From the NCBI GenBank assembly GCA_045535305.1, contig JAZSLJ010000026.1, positions 1 through 32,908 of the forward strand: a DNA stretch of 32,908 nt, written 5' to 3'. The DNA is from UBA1081 sp045535305. GTDB taxonomy: Bacteria; Bacillota; Clostridia; Oscillospirales; Acutalibacteraceae. The notes below the pieces were generated by a model. It had not been told where the DNA came from, did not search any database, and saw nothing but the letters and a program-made list of their open reading frames with translations. Below are positions 15,128-22,910 of the stretch, one piece after another; the first letter of the stretch is position 1, and the number at the start of each line of letters is the position of its first letter. Both the position numbers and the translations under genes were made by a program.

Positions 15128-17074
15128 ATGTTCAGAAAAAGACAGGTTCATCTTGATTTTCACACTAACGGAACTTTACCCGTAGGTAAAGGCTTTTCAA
15201 AAGAGCAATTTCAGAGCGCATTGAAGGCAGGCCACGTAAATTCCATAACCGTGTTTTCAAAATGTCATCACGGATGGTCATATCACCCAACAGAAGTCAA
15301 CGAAATACATCCCGAGCTTGATTTCGACCTATTGGGTGCACAGCTTGAAGCGTGCAGAGAAATTGATGTAAACGCACCGGTTTACATATCTGCAGGTTTT
15401 GATGAAAAAGAATATGTACGACATCCCGAATGGCATTATGTCTGTTCTATGGATAAAGCAGACTACGAAGAATACCGCAACGAGGTTCATTTCCATGCGC
15501 TTTGCTTCAATACGGGATATCTTGACTTACTGTGCAGTCAGATTGAAGAGGTTATGCAGAAATACAATCCTTGCGGAATATTCCTTGATATCGTTGCGGC
15601 AAGAGAGTGCTACTGCTCAAAATGTCAGGCTGATATGAAAAATCTCGGTCTTAATATAGAATCGGAGGCTGACCGACAGAAATTTGCGGTAACGGTACTC
15701 AATAAATACATAGAAGCTACAAATAATGCGGTAAGAAAATACAGTTCAACTGCTACCATTTTCCACAACAGCGGACACATTCCGAAAGGCGATTACGGTT
15801 TTATCGAAGGTAACACTCACCTTGAGCTTGAAAGTCTGCCCACAGGCGGTTGGGGATACGACCACTTCCCTCTTTCTGCCGCTTATGTGCGTTCACTCAA
15901 AGATACCGATTTTTTGGGAATGACGGGCAAGTTCCACCATTCATGGGGTGAATTCGGAGGATTCAAGCATCCCAACGCATTAATTTACGAAACCGCATTA
16001 AGCGTTGCAAACGGTGCAGGCTGTTCAATAGGCGACCAGATGCATCCTTTGGGCGAAATGAATATGACCACCTACAACCTTATCGGCAAGGCATATTCAC
16101 TGATTGAAGAAAAAGAGCCCTGGCTTGAGGGTGCTGTAAATGTTGCGGATATTGCAGTTTTAAGTGCAGAGGCACTTACAGGCAATCGTGATTCAAAAGC
16201 GGATATCGGCGCAAACAGAATGCTCCTTGAAAACAGTTATCTTTATAACTTTATTGACTCCACCATGGATTTTTCAAAGTATAAAATGCTTATTCTGCCC
16301 GATGTTACAGGCATTGACGACAATCTTATTGCAAAAATACAAAACTATGTAAAATGCGGTGGCAAGGTTATCGCAAGCGGTGAATCCATAACAAAGAACG
16401 GCGAATTCTTCCTTGATGTGGGTGCAAAATATATCGGCAAAAACGAGTTCAATCCCACATATCTTATCCCTTGCTATGAAACAGTCAACGGAGCAACAGA
16501 ATACATAATGCGTTGTAACTCTTTTAATATTGAAACAGTTGACTGCGAAACCGTAGCATATATGCAGAATCCTTATTTCAACAGAACTGCAAAGCATTTC
16601 TGCTCACATATGCACGCCCCCAACAATCCCGATGAGAGCTTTCCCGGTGCAATAATTAAAGACAATGTTGCATACATTGGATGGGATATTTTTACCGCAT
16701 ACGCAAAGCACGGACATCTTTGCTTTAAAGAGCTGTTCACTTTTGTTGCAAAAAAATTAATGGGTAATGACACAACTGTTTTTACTTCTGTTCCCGACAG
16801 AGCCGTTGTAACCTATACAAGACAGGAAAAAGAAAACAGAAATATTCTTCATCTTCTTTTTGCACACACAACCGTAAGAGGTCAGAATACCGAGGTGATT
16901 GAGGACACCGTTCCCCTTTACAACGTAAAATGCTCCGTAAAATGCAGTTCAAAGCCCTCAAAAATAACCGTTGCGTTGACGGGAGAAGAATTGCCCTTTG
17001 AATATATCAACGGCAGAGCAGAATTTACAGTTCCGAAAATTGACATTCATCAGATGATAGTTATTATACAATAA
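15128..17074 (+). CDS. Putative glycoside hydrolase, GHL6/beta-galactosidase-like TIM barrel
   Basis: The 648-residue cytoplasmic protein (no signal peptide) opens with RQVHLDFHTNGTLP and VNSITVFSKCHHGWSYH, the pattern I associate with the hypothetical glycosyl hydrolase 6 group (PF14871). GIFLDIVAARECYCSKCQ (150-167) carries Asp154 on a barrel strand and a Cys cluster at 161, 163 and 166. GMTGKFHHSWGEFGG (about 265-279) is another conserved block. A beta-galactosidase trimerisation-like domain (about 345-460) and a C-terminal beta domain follow. The substrate is unknown. AAGGAG lies 10 bases upstream, 18 bases after the GNAT gene, so it is the last gene of the M42 operon. Its TAA stop lies inside repeat copy B. 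Confidence 0.8.
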   Translation: MFRKRQVHLDFHTNGTLPVGKGFSKEQFQSALKAGHVNSITVFSKCHHGWSYHPTEVNEIHPELDFDLLGAQLEACREIDVNAPVYISAGFDEKEYVRHPEWHYVCSMDKADYEEYRNEVHFHALCFNTGYLDLLCSQIEEVMQKYNPCGIFLDIVAARECYCSKCQADMKNLGLNIESEADRQKFAVTVLNKYIEATNNAVRKYSSTATIFHNSGHIPKGDYGFIEGNTHLELESLPTGGWGYDHFPLSAAYVRSLKDTDFLGMTGKFHHSWGEFGGFKHPNALIYETALSVANGAGCSIGDQMHPLGEMNMTTYNLIGKAYSLIEEKEPWLEGAVNVADIAVLSAEALTGNRDSKADIGANRMLLENSYLYNFIDSTMDFSKYKMLILPDVTGIDDNLIAKIQNYVKCGGKVIASGESITKNGEFFLDVGAKYIGKNEFNPTYLIPCYETVNGATEYIMRCNSFNIETVDCETVAYMQNPYFNRTAKHFCSHMHAPNNPDESFPGAIIKDNVAYIGWDIFTAYAKHGHLCFKELFTFVAKKLMGNDTTVFTSVPDRAVVTYTRQEKENRNILHLLFAHTTVRGQNTEVIEDTVPLYNVKCSVKCSSKPSKITVALTGEELPFEYINGRAEFTVPKIDIHQMIVIIQ

Positions 17075-17202
17075 TTTAGCCAATTAACAATGTACAATGT
17101 ATAATGTACAATGAAGGAAAGGGCTTTGCCCTTTAACCCGATTTATATATTATTCAATAATTGTACATTGTAAATTGTACATTGTACATTAAATTATTGT
17201 TT
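17066..17202 (+). repeat. Palindromic repeat family, copy B
   Basis: The 137-bp copy is bounded by ATACAATAATTTA (17066-17078, one mismatch to the family end) and TAAATTATTGTTT (17190-17202). It has the TGTACAAT-type arms and central hairpin AAAGGGC-TTT-GCCCTTT. The left end overlaps the stop codon of the GHL6 gene at 17072-17074. The arm next to the stop is the AATTTAGCCAATTAAC type, the opposite orientation to copy D. Confidence 0.9.
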
Positions 17203-17225
17203 ATCTGCAAAATTTACATAAGCAC

Positions 17226-17256
17226 AAAAAAACCGGAGAATCAATCTCCGGTCTTT
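17226..17256 (-). terminator. Bidirectional terminator between convergent genes
   Basis: ACCGGAGA (17232-17239) pairs with TCTCCGGT (17245-17252) around a 5-base loop. It is flanked by A-run and T-run, so it can end both the minus-strand kinase transcript (stop at 17260) and the plus-strand GHL6 transcript. Confidence 0.88.
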
Positions 17257-17259
17257 TTA

Positions 17260-17877
17260 TTATTCAACACATTCAAAATAGTGCTTTGCAAAGTCTGCAA
17301 CAACAGGTGCGATATTTTTAATACTGAGCCCCGATGTATTTATGCACATATGATAGCCCGATTTATCGCCCCATTTTACATCCGAGAGAAAACGCTGATG
17401 CTTCGCTCTGCCTGCATCTATCTGCTTGAATTTGCGTTTCATTTCATAATCCGTAAGCTGTTCGTCTTCACTTGCACGCTCACGGCAACGCTTTATTTTT
17501 GATTCAAGGTCAGCATACACAAAAATATTAAGCGGATTGTATTCTTCAAGAATAATATTTGCACTTCTGCCTACAATCACACAGTTTTCCTTTGATGCAA
17601 GCTCTTTTAAAAGATTGCATTGTGTGGAAAGCAGGTCAATGGCATGCTGTCCTGCCACATCGGTAAACGAAAAAGTCCTGCCGTAAGAAATAGGAAAAGC
17701 CGTAGGAAAGCCGTTTTCAAGCACATTTTCAACATAATGCTCATTCATTTCGTGTTTTTCTGCAATTGCAGTAATAATTTCTCTGTCGTAATAAGCATAG
17801 CCGAGAGCATCTGCAATTCTTTTGCCCAACTCTCTGCCGCCGCTACCGAATTCACGGCTGATTGTAATAATATTCAT
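17260..17877 (-). CDS. Cytidylate kinase-like family protein
   Basis: The 205-residue protein starts MNIITISREFGSGGRELGKR, the P-loop variant typical of the cytidylate-kinase-like family (PF13189). It continues with ALGYAYYDREIITAIAEKH and GRSANIILEEY. These proteins are abundant in Clostridia and are probably nucleotide or small-molecule kinases of uncertain substrate; they are distinct from the housekeeping Cmk. The ATG has AGGCGG about 7 bases upstream. It follows the DUF1294 gene by 14 bases in the nitroreductase operon. Confidence 0.88.
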   Translation of the reverse strand: MNIITISREFGSGGRELGKRIADALGYAYYDREIITAIAEKHEMNEHYVENVLENGFPTAFPISYGRTFSFTDVAGQHAIDLLSTQCNLLKELASKENCVIVGRSANIILEEYNPLNIFVYADLESKIKRCRERASEDEQLTDYEMKRKFKQIDAGRAKHQRFLSDVKWGDKSGYHMCINTSGLSIKNIAPVVADFAKHYFECVE

Positions 17878-17891
17878 AGAAACACCGCCTT

Positions 17892-18167
17892 TTAAATAAA
17901 ATATAAAATTGCTACCGTTGCTATAATATGCAACAAAATCATAATCGGCAACCCGATCATAAATTTTTTATGCTTTGTTTTGTGCCTTATCAACTGCATT
18001 ACCGCATACATAGTGATTGCACCGCCGAAAAACGCAACGAGCATAAGAGTTTTTTCGGGGATTCTCCATTTTCCGTTTTTTGATGCCCATTTGTCATAAA
18101 CGGTCAGTATTGCCGCAAATAATCCCACAACTGAAAAAATAAGAAATATGTATAAGCCGTAATCCAT
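17892..18167 (-). CDS. DUF1294 small membrane protein
   Basis: The 91-residue protein has three or four hydrophobic segments (about 4-23, 41-59, 69-89). It carries the DUF1294 pattern YDKWASKNGKWRIPEKTL, then FFGGAITMYAVM and RHKTKHKKF. Its role is unknown. The ATG overlaps the nitroreductase stop (TAATG, one shared base), indicating translational coupling. Confidence 0.88.
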   Translation of the reverse strand: MDYGLYIFLIFSVVGLFAAILTVYDKWASKNGKWRIPEKTLMLVAFFGGAITMYAVMQLIRHKTKHKKFMIGLPIMILLHIIATVAILYFI

Positions 18168-18709
18168 TATTTTACAACTCTAAACTGCTCTTTTTTACGC
18201 TCCTTGGGTGCAGGATCTTCCGCACCGTAGCCTACTGCAACAGCAATAAGGAATCTGTAATCCTCGGGAATATCAAGCCTTGCTTTCCACTTATTGCCCT
18301 CGGGTGCGTCAAGCAGAGTACCCACAGAAGCGATTATACAACTGCCCAGTCCCATGCTTTTTGCGGCTATTGCAATATTTTCTGCCATAATGCCGCCGTC
18401 CATATAGTTTGTACCTGTTCCGTACATAAAAAGCACGGTAGGCGCATTCTGATAAAAGGGATTTTTGTTCCAATTTGTGTAAGCGGGAGTGTCCCAGCCT
18501 ACAAGATTTTTAAAATCAGTATTTATTTCGTCAAGCAGAGCCTTATCCTGTACTGCTCTTATATGACAGGGCTGACCGTTTCTGCCGCTGGGCGCCCACA
18601 TAGCACATTCAAGTAATGTTTCAAGCTGTTCGTCTGTTATCTGCCTGTCCTCATACTCTCTTATTGTTCGTCTTGAAAGTATATGGTCAATAGTTTCGTT
18701 ATGTATCAT
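18167..18709 (-). CDS. Nitroreductase family protein
   Basis: The 180-residue FMN-dependent family member contains the N-terminal RRTIREYEDRQITDEQLE, WAPSGRNGQPCH, and GGIMAENIAIAAKSMGLGSC. Family members reduce nitro compounds, quinones or flavins with NAD(P)H; the physiological substrate is unknown. Length is normal. AAGGAG lies about 8 bases before the ATG. Its upstream region is repeat copy C, which could contribute promoter sequence, but no clear consensus promoter was found there. Confidence 0.9.
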   Translation of the reverse strand: MIHNETIDHILSRRTIREYEDRQITDEQLETLLECAMWAPSGRNGQPCHIRAVQDKALLDEINTDFKNLVGWDTPAYTNWNKNPFYQNAPTVLFMYGTGTNYMDGGIMAENIAIAAKSMGLGSCIIASVGTLLDAPEGNKWKARLDIPEDYRFLIAVAVGYGAEDPAPKERKKEQFRVVK

Positions 18710-18728
18710 AAATGTTACTCCTTTTGAT

Positions 18729-18864
18729 AAGCAATAATTTAGCGAATTAACAATTTACAATGTATAATGTATAATGGTGGAAAGGGCTTCGCCCTTTAAC
18801 CCGATTCATATATTATTCAATAATTGTAAATTGTACATTGTACATTGTACATTAAATTATTGTT
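18729..18864 (-). repeat. Palindromic repeat family, copy C
   Basis: The copy of about 136 bp has ends AAGCAATAATTTA (18729-18741, one mismatch) and TAAATTATTGTT (18853-18864). The arms carry TGTACATT/ATGTATAAT units and the central hairpin AAAGGGC-TTC-GCCCTTT. The right end overlaps the TAA stop (18863-18865) of the HD-domain gene. It lies between that gene and the nitroreductase start. Confidence 0.9.
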
Positions 18865-19444
18865 ATGTAAGCTGATCCAATGTCAGCTCGTATCCGGGCA
18901 GGAACTCAGAAATAAAGTCCTGCACCTCGGGCATATTCATACTGTTAAGAGCCTGCAAAGCGGATTGCTCCGCCTTGGCAAACTCCATATTACCTGCTTT
19001 TCTTTCCTCAACGCATTTAATCAGCGCTGAAATTTTATCCGCCGCTTTTACTGCTTTCCAAAGTTCGTCATCTTGCTCATTTTTGTAAAACAAAAATTCA
19101 AAATCCTCTTTTAAATCCTCGGGAAGCGTATCGAGCAGCCTTTCGCAAGCAGCTTTTTCAACTTTTTTATATGCGTCCTTTATTTCGGGATTGAAATATT
19201 TAACAGGCGTGGGCAGATCACCTGTGATAATTTCGGGCATATCGTGATAAAGCCCCAAAAGTGCGGCTCTCTCTGCATTGTAATTTCTGCCGTAGCGTCT
19301 GTTGCCGATTACACAAAGGCAATATGCCACAGCCGCAACCTCGTGGGAATGCTGACTTAAATTTTCATTACTCGTGTTACGCATCAACGCCCAACGGTTG
19401 ATATATTTCATCCTTGAAAGAAATGCATAAAAATTACTGCTCAA
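18863..19444 (-). CDS. HD-domain 5'-nucleotidase, YfbR-like
   Basis: The 193-residue protein aligns by motif to YfbR 5'-deoxynucleotidase. It has FYAFLSRMKYINRWALMRNT, QHSHEVA with metal-site His, LLGLYHDMPEIITGDLPTPV with the HD pair at 67-68, and a distal Asp in AADKISAL. Such enzymes dephosphorylate deoxyribonucleoside monophosphates. The start is TTG at 19444, supported by GGAGGA about 9 bases upstream and by the family N-terminus. It follows the PfkB kinase gene by 21 bases. Its stop codon is completed at a repeat boundary. Confidence 0.9.
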   Translation of the reverse strand: MSSNFYAFLSRMKYINRWALMRNTSNENLSQHSHEVAAVAYCLCVIGNRRYGRNYNAERAALLGLYHDMPEIITGDLPTPVKYFNPEIKDAYKKVEKAACERLLDTLPEDLKEDFEFLFYKNEQDDELWKAVKAADKISALIKCVEERKAGNMEFAKAEQSALQALNSMNMPEVQDFISEFLPGYELTLDQLT

Positions 19445-19465
19445 AAAAGTGTCCTCCGAAAAAAG

Positions 19466-20566
19466 TTATCTTTGTACTCTTGCACCTGCGCCGCCGATAA
19501 TGCCCTCAACCTCTTTAAGTCTTGCAGTTGATGTATCACCGGGAGTAGTCATTGCAAGTGCGCCGTGTGCAACGCCGTAATTTACAGCCTTTTGCGCATC
19601 GTCATAAGTCATAAGTCCGTAAACAAGACCCGATGCAAAGGAATCACCGCCGCCTACACGGTCAAGAATTTCAAGTCCGTTAAGTTCAAGCCCTTTATAA
19701 ACCTTGCCGTTTGCATAAACCATAGCACTCCAGTCGTTGACAGTAGCTGTCTTAACAGTGCGGAGTGTTGTTGCAATAACCTTAAAATTAGGGTATACCT
19801 TGCAAACCTCACCGAGCATCTTTACATAACCGTCAAGGTTAAGCTCTTTAAGATTTTCGTCATTACCCTCTATTTCAAAGCCTAAGCAAGCTGTAAAATC
19901 TTCCTCATTACCGATCATAACATCAATATAAGGTGCAATAGCCTTGTTGACTTCCTGTGCTTTTGCCTTACCGCCGATATCACTCCAGAGTGAAGGTCTG
20001 TAATTAAGGTCATAAGAAACGATCGTGCCGTATTTTTTTGCTGCCTTGACAGCTTCGATTGCAACCTCTGCAGTTGTTTCGGAAAGAGCCGCAAAAATAC
20101 CGCCTGTATGAAGCCATCTTACACCCAATGTGCCGAAGATATAATCCCAATCGATATCGCCGGGTTTGAGCTGAGAAACAGCAGTATTACCTCTGTCGGA
20201 AACACCTGCCGCACCTCTGATGCCGTATCCTCTTTCTGTAAAATTAAGACCGTTTCTTACCTTTCTGCCTGTGCCGTCGTAGGGAACCCATTTAACAAAA
20301 GAAGTATCAACACCGCCCTGAAGCATAAAATCTTCAACAAGTCTGCCAACGTCATTATCTGCAAGTGCAGTTACGATAGCTGTTTTCATACCGAAGCAAC
20401 GGCGCAAACCCCTTGCAACGTTATATTCGCCGCCGCCTTCCCAAACCTGAAATGAACGGGCGTTGCGGACTCTCATTTCACCGGGATCAAGTCTTAACAT
20501 AACCTCACCCAGAGAAATCATATCAAACTGACAATCCTCTTTTTTTCTTAAAGTAATAAGGGACAT
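19466..20566 (-). CDS. PfkB family sugar kinase, 2-keto-3-deoxygluconate kinase-like
   Basis: The 366-residue ribokinase-family protein has ISLGEVMLRLDPG, the substrate region WEGGGEYNVARGLRR, VSYDLNYRPSLW and the catalytic signature DRVGGGDSFASGLVYG. The start and the SYDLNYR block resemble KdgK, which phosphorylates 2-keto-3-deoxygluconate from uronate breakdown; a fructo- or other sugar kinase is possible. The ATG at 20566 has GGAGG 8 bases before it; the frame open to 20581 begins at an overlapping TTG. It diverges from the GPH transporter and is followed by the HD nucleotidase. Confidence 0.88.
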   Translation of the reverse strand: MSLITLRKKEDCQFDMISLGEVMLRLDPGEMRVRNARSFQVWEGGGEYNVARGLRRCFGMKTAIVTALADNDVGRLVEDFMLQGGVDTSFVKWVPYDGTGRKVRNGLNFTERGYGIRGAAGVSDRGNTAVSQLKPGDIDWDYIFGTLGVRWLHTGGIFAALSETTAEVAIEAVKAAKKYGTIVSYDLNYRPSLWSDIGGKAKAQEVNKAIAPYIDVMIGNEEDFTACLGFEIEGNDENLKELNLDGYVKMLGEVCKVYPNFKVIATTLRTVKTATVNDWSAMVYANGKVYKGLELNGLEILDRVGGGDSFASGLVYGLMTYDDAQKAVNYGVAHGALAMTTPGDTSTARLKEVEGIIGGAGARVQR

Positions 20567-20598
20567 AATCTCATCCTCCAATATATTTTCACATTATA

Positions 20599-20627
20599 AT
20601 TATACCCCGATTTTTACAGTTTTTCAA
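20599..20627 (-). promoter_or_regulatory. Sigma-A promoter of the PfkB kinase-nucleotidase operon
   Basis: On the minus strand -35 TTGAAA (20622-20627), a 17-base spacer and a perfect -10 TATAAT (20599-20604), 32 bases before the kinase ATG. It is back to back with the transporter promoter. Confidence 0.82.
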
Positions 20628-20647
20628 GATATTAAAACAAAAATATG

Positions 20648-20676
20648 TTGCATTTTACCGTAAGTTATCTTATAAT
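20648..20676 (+). promoter_or_regulatory. Sigma-A promoter of the GPH transporter
   Basis: -35 TTGCAT (20648-20653), a 17-base spacer and perfect -10 TATAAT (20671-20676), 33 bases before the transporter ATG. Only 20 bases separate the two divergent -35 boxes, so a regulator could control both. Confidence 0.82.
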
Positions 20677-20709
20677 AAAAGAAATAAAAATAAGAAAGGC
20701 GGCAACACT

Positions 20710-22230
20710 ATGGCAAATCAAACTCAGACCACAGACAGCATCATAAGTAATGATGCCGTTGCGCTGAGCAACAGACGTTTTGTCGGCAGAAAAGAAACTC
20801 TTGCCTATGTTCTTAACGATGCATCAAACAGCCTGAATATCAACGATTTTAAAGAGCGTTACATTTACGATGTTGTTAAAATCGACTTCGGTCTGCTTGC
20901 AATCCAGAATTTCATATCAACAGTATGGGACACCATAAACGATACTTTCATAGGTGTTGTTGTTGAAAAGACAAGAACACGTTGGGGTAAATTCAGACCG
21001 TATGTAATGTTGGGAGAAATTCCTCTTTCCGTTTTAGGTATGTGGTATTGGCTCATTCCCTTCCTTTTCCCCAACACACCCGGTGATTATCTGCCTAAAT
21101 GGATATTCTATTTTGCAATGTCAATCATCACAGAAACAGCAACCACATTTACTGCTATTTCAAAATCAGGTTTCCTGTCAACCATAACGCCTGAGCCCAT
21201 TGAACGATCGCGTCTTATTGCATTGGCTAACGTTACAACGCATATTTTTGAGGATTTACCAAAGCAGATATTCGGCGTGCTTTATGACCTTGTTATAAGC
21301 AATAAAATCAAAATCAAGCTACCGGCTCTTTTCTCCACATTCGGTATAGGTTTCTCACTTATATCAGCTTGTTTTGCTTTCTATTTCTTTATGACAACAA
21401 GAGAACGCGTATCGCAGTCAATCAAAAAACCGACGGTAAAGCACAGTATAAAATCAATTATCAACAACAAACCGATGATGATAACGTTGCTGTCGAGCTT
21501 TCTTTCAGGCTTCAGCATAGGTCAGAGCAGAACAAATTTCTACATAGACGTTATCGGTTCTATCACATGGAAAACTATCGTAGGTATTCCCGCATTCCCT
21601 GTTAAATTTATCAGTTACAGCTTTGTTGAGCCTCTGAGAAAGCGTTTCTCAACAAAAGCTCTCTGGATTTTAGAGGATGCCTGGACTGATATGCTCTGGC
21701 TGACCGTATTCGGAATAGGTTCAATCAATAACAACTTTATGAAAAAGCACATCATTCTGCCTTTAATGGGTATTGAAGAAATCTTTGAAATGTGCGTATA
21801 CGGTTTAAGACGAGTTATTCCTGCAGAAATAAGCAACGAATCAATGGACTACTGCGAATGGAAAAACGGCTACCGAACAGAAGCCATGACGGGCGTTACA
21901 ACAGCTATCATCCAAAAACTGCAAGCTGCCGTTATGGGTGCTGTAAACAACCTTGTTATGGGCAAAATCGGCTACATACAGGGCAAACAGATCGGTACAC
22001 AGACAGATAAAACAAAATGGTGGATATTTGCTATGGGTACAGGTATTCCGATTATCTCATCAAGCCTTGGTATCATTCCCAAATTCTTCTATCCCCTTTC
22101 AGCAAGCAAGCGTGAGCAGATGTACAAAGACCTCTTTGAACGCAGAAGCAATAAGAGAAACGTTATGGAACATGGCAGTGAAGAAGAAATTGCAAAGCTC
22201 GCAGAAGAAGAGCTTAACGGCAAAAGTTAA
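20710..22230 (+). CDS. MFS transporter of the GPH (glycoside-pentoside-hexuronide) family
   Basis: The 506-residue multi-pass membrane protein has the family signature WDTINDTFIGVVVEKTRTRW followed by GKFRPYVML in the first cytoplasmic loop. A long series of hydrophobic helices ends at a charged cytoplasmic tail. GPH proteins carry sugars with a cation. Divergence from a KDG-kinase-like gene suggests a uronate or similar sugar, but this is inference. AAGGCGG lies about 8 bases upstream of the ATG. It is followed by a terminator at 22240. Confidence 0.9.
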   Translation: MANQTQTTDSIISNDAVALSNRRFVGRKETLAYVLNDASNSLNINDFKERYIYDVVKIDFGLLAIQNFISTVWDTINDTFIGVVVEKTRTRWGKFRPYVMLGEIPLSVLGMWYWLIPFLFPNTPGDYLPKWIFYFAMSIITETATTFTAISKSGFLSTITPEPIERSRLIALANVTTHIFEDLPKQIFGVLYDLVISNKIKIKLPALFSTFGIGFSLISACFAFYFFMTTRERVSQSIKKPTVKHSIKSIINNKPMMITLLSSFLSGFSIGQSRTNFYIDVIGSITWKTIVGIPAFPVKFISYSFVEPLRKRFSTKALWILEDAWTDMLWLTVFGIGSINNNFMKKHIILPLMGIEEIFEMCVYGLRRVIPAEISNESMDYCEWKNGYRTEAMTGVTTAIIQKLQAAVMGAVNNLVMGKIGYIQGKQIGTQTDKTKWWIFAMGTGIPIISSSLGIIPKFFYPLSASKREQMYKDLFERRSNKRNVMEHGSEEEIAKLAEEELNGKS

Positions 22231-22239
22231 TACAGTTTC

Positions 22240-22270
22240 ACGGAGGCACAAATTGTGCTTCCGTTTTTTT
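22240..22270 (+). terminator. Rho-independent terminator of the GPH transporter gene
   Basis: A 12-bp stem ACGGAGGCACAA (22240-22251) with TTGTGCTTCCGT (22253-22264), one mismatch, is followed by seven T. It starts 9 bases after the stop codon. The terminal inverted repeat of the next repeat element begins just after the T-run. Confidence 0.92.
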
Positions 22271-22272
22271 AT

Positions 22273-22434
22273 AAACAATAATTTATCAGTGATGAGTGAG
22301 AAATGAGGAGTGAGGAGCTATGGAAAAAGCTCCGCCTTTTAAACCATTTAAATCCAAGCCGCTTTGCGGCTTCCTTAACTCCTAACTCATCACTCCTAAC
22401 TGCAATAATTTATCGTATGGCGATAAATTATTGC
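22273..22434. repeat. Palindromic element E: same ends, different core
   Basis: The 162-bp element starts with the same AAACAATAATTTA (22273-22285) as copies A-D and ends in the related TAAATTATTGC (22424-22434). Its arms are GTGATGAGTGAG/GGAGTGAGGAG units on the left and their imperfect complement CTCCTAACTCATCACTCC on the right. The centre is the hairpin AAGCCGC-TTT-GCGGCTT. The right end carries an extra 14-bp perfect inverted repeat (22402-22415 with 22421-22434). No protein is encoded; an ORF across it is accidental. Confidence 0.8.
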
Positions 22435-22447
22435 AATTCTTGTATAT

Positions 22448-22498
22448 CGTTTGTTTTAACAGGCAAAGATATTACTGCCGGCAACAATAAAACAAACG
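22448..22498 (+). promoter_or_regulatory. 11-bp inverted repeat upstream of mazF, possible operator or hairpin
   Basis: CGTTTGTTTTA (22448-22458) and TAAAACAAACG (22488-22498) are perfect complements around a 29-base spacer. The right arm lies directly before the mazF ribosome binding site (GGAGAG). It could be an autoregulatory operator or a 5' UTR hairpin. No convincing -10/-35 pair was fixed here; TTGCAA at 22431-22436, at the end of element E, might act as -35. Confidence 0.5.
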
Positions 22499-22513
22499 GA
22501 GAGTGAAAATAAA

Positions 22514-22855
22514 ATGAATATCAAAAGAGGAGATATATTTTATGCCGATTTAAGTCCCGTTATAGGCTCGGAGCAAGGCGGAATAAGACCTGTACTTATA
22601 GTCCAGAACGATGTAGGCAACAAACACAGTCCCACCGTTATCGCGGCGGCAATCACCAGCAAAAAGTTCAAAACTCAGCTCCCTACACACATCAGCGTAC
22701 ACGCCGTAAACTGCGGTCTTGCAAAAGATTCCATTGTACTGCTTGAACAGGTGCGTACCCTCGACAAAACAAGACTCCGCGAGCGTATGGGTTGCCTTGA
22801 TGAAGCGGAAATGTCAAAAATCAATCAGGCTCTGTCAGTAAGTTTCGGTTTGTAG
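22514..22855 (+). CDS. MazF/PemK-type endoribonuclease toxin, without adjacent antitoxin
   Basis: The 113-residue protein has the MazF/NdoA pattern: IKRGDIFYADLSPVIGSEQG, GIRPVLIVQNDVGN, TVIAAAITSK and LLEQVRTLDKTRL, with the active-site Arg and Thr/Ser positions present. MazF toxins cut mRNA at short sequence motifs and are normally neutralised by a MazE-type antitoxin encoded upstream. Here the upstream 280 bases contain only a terminator, element E and an inverted repeat, with no antitoxin ORF. GGAGAG lies 10 bases before the ATG. Length and fold motifs are intact. Confidence 0.93.
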   Translation: MNIKRGDIFYADLSPVIGSEQGGIRPVLIVQNDVGNKHSPTVIAAAITSKKFKTQLPTHISVHAVNCGLAKDSIVLLEQVRTLDKTRLRERMGCLDEAEMSKINQALSVSFGL

Positions 22856-22871
22856 TCTGTAACATAATTTA

Positions 22872-22908
22872 AATATTGCAGGACTCAGACAACCTGCAAT
22901 ATTTTTCT
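22872..22908 (+). terminator. Rho-independent terminator of mazF
   Basis: An 11-bp perfect stem AATATTGCAGG (22872-22882) with CCTGCAATATT (22893-22903) is followed by a T-rich stretch. It starts 16 bases after the mazF stop and separates the toxin from the polymerase gene. Confidence 0.88.
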
Positions 22909-22910
22909 TC

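Noticed and set aside
22303..22506. 67-codon ORF through element E
   Set aside because: It is made of the repeat's palindromic arms and hairpin and has no independent support.
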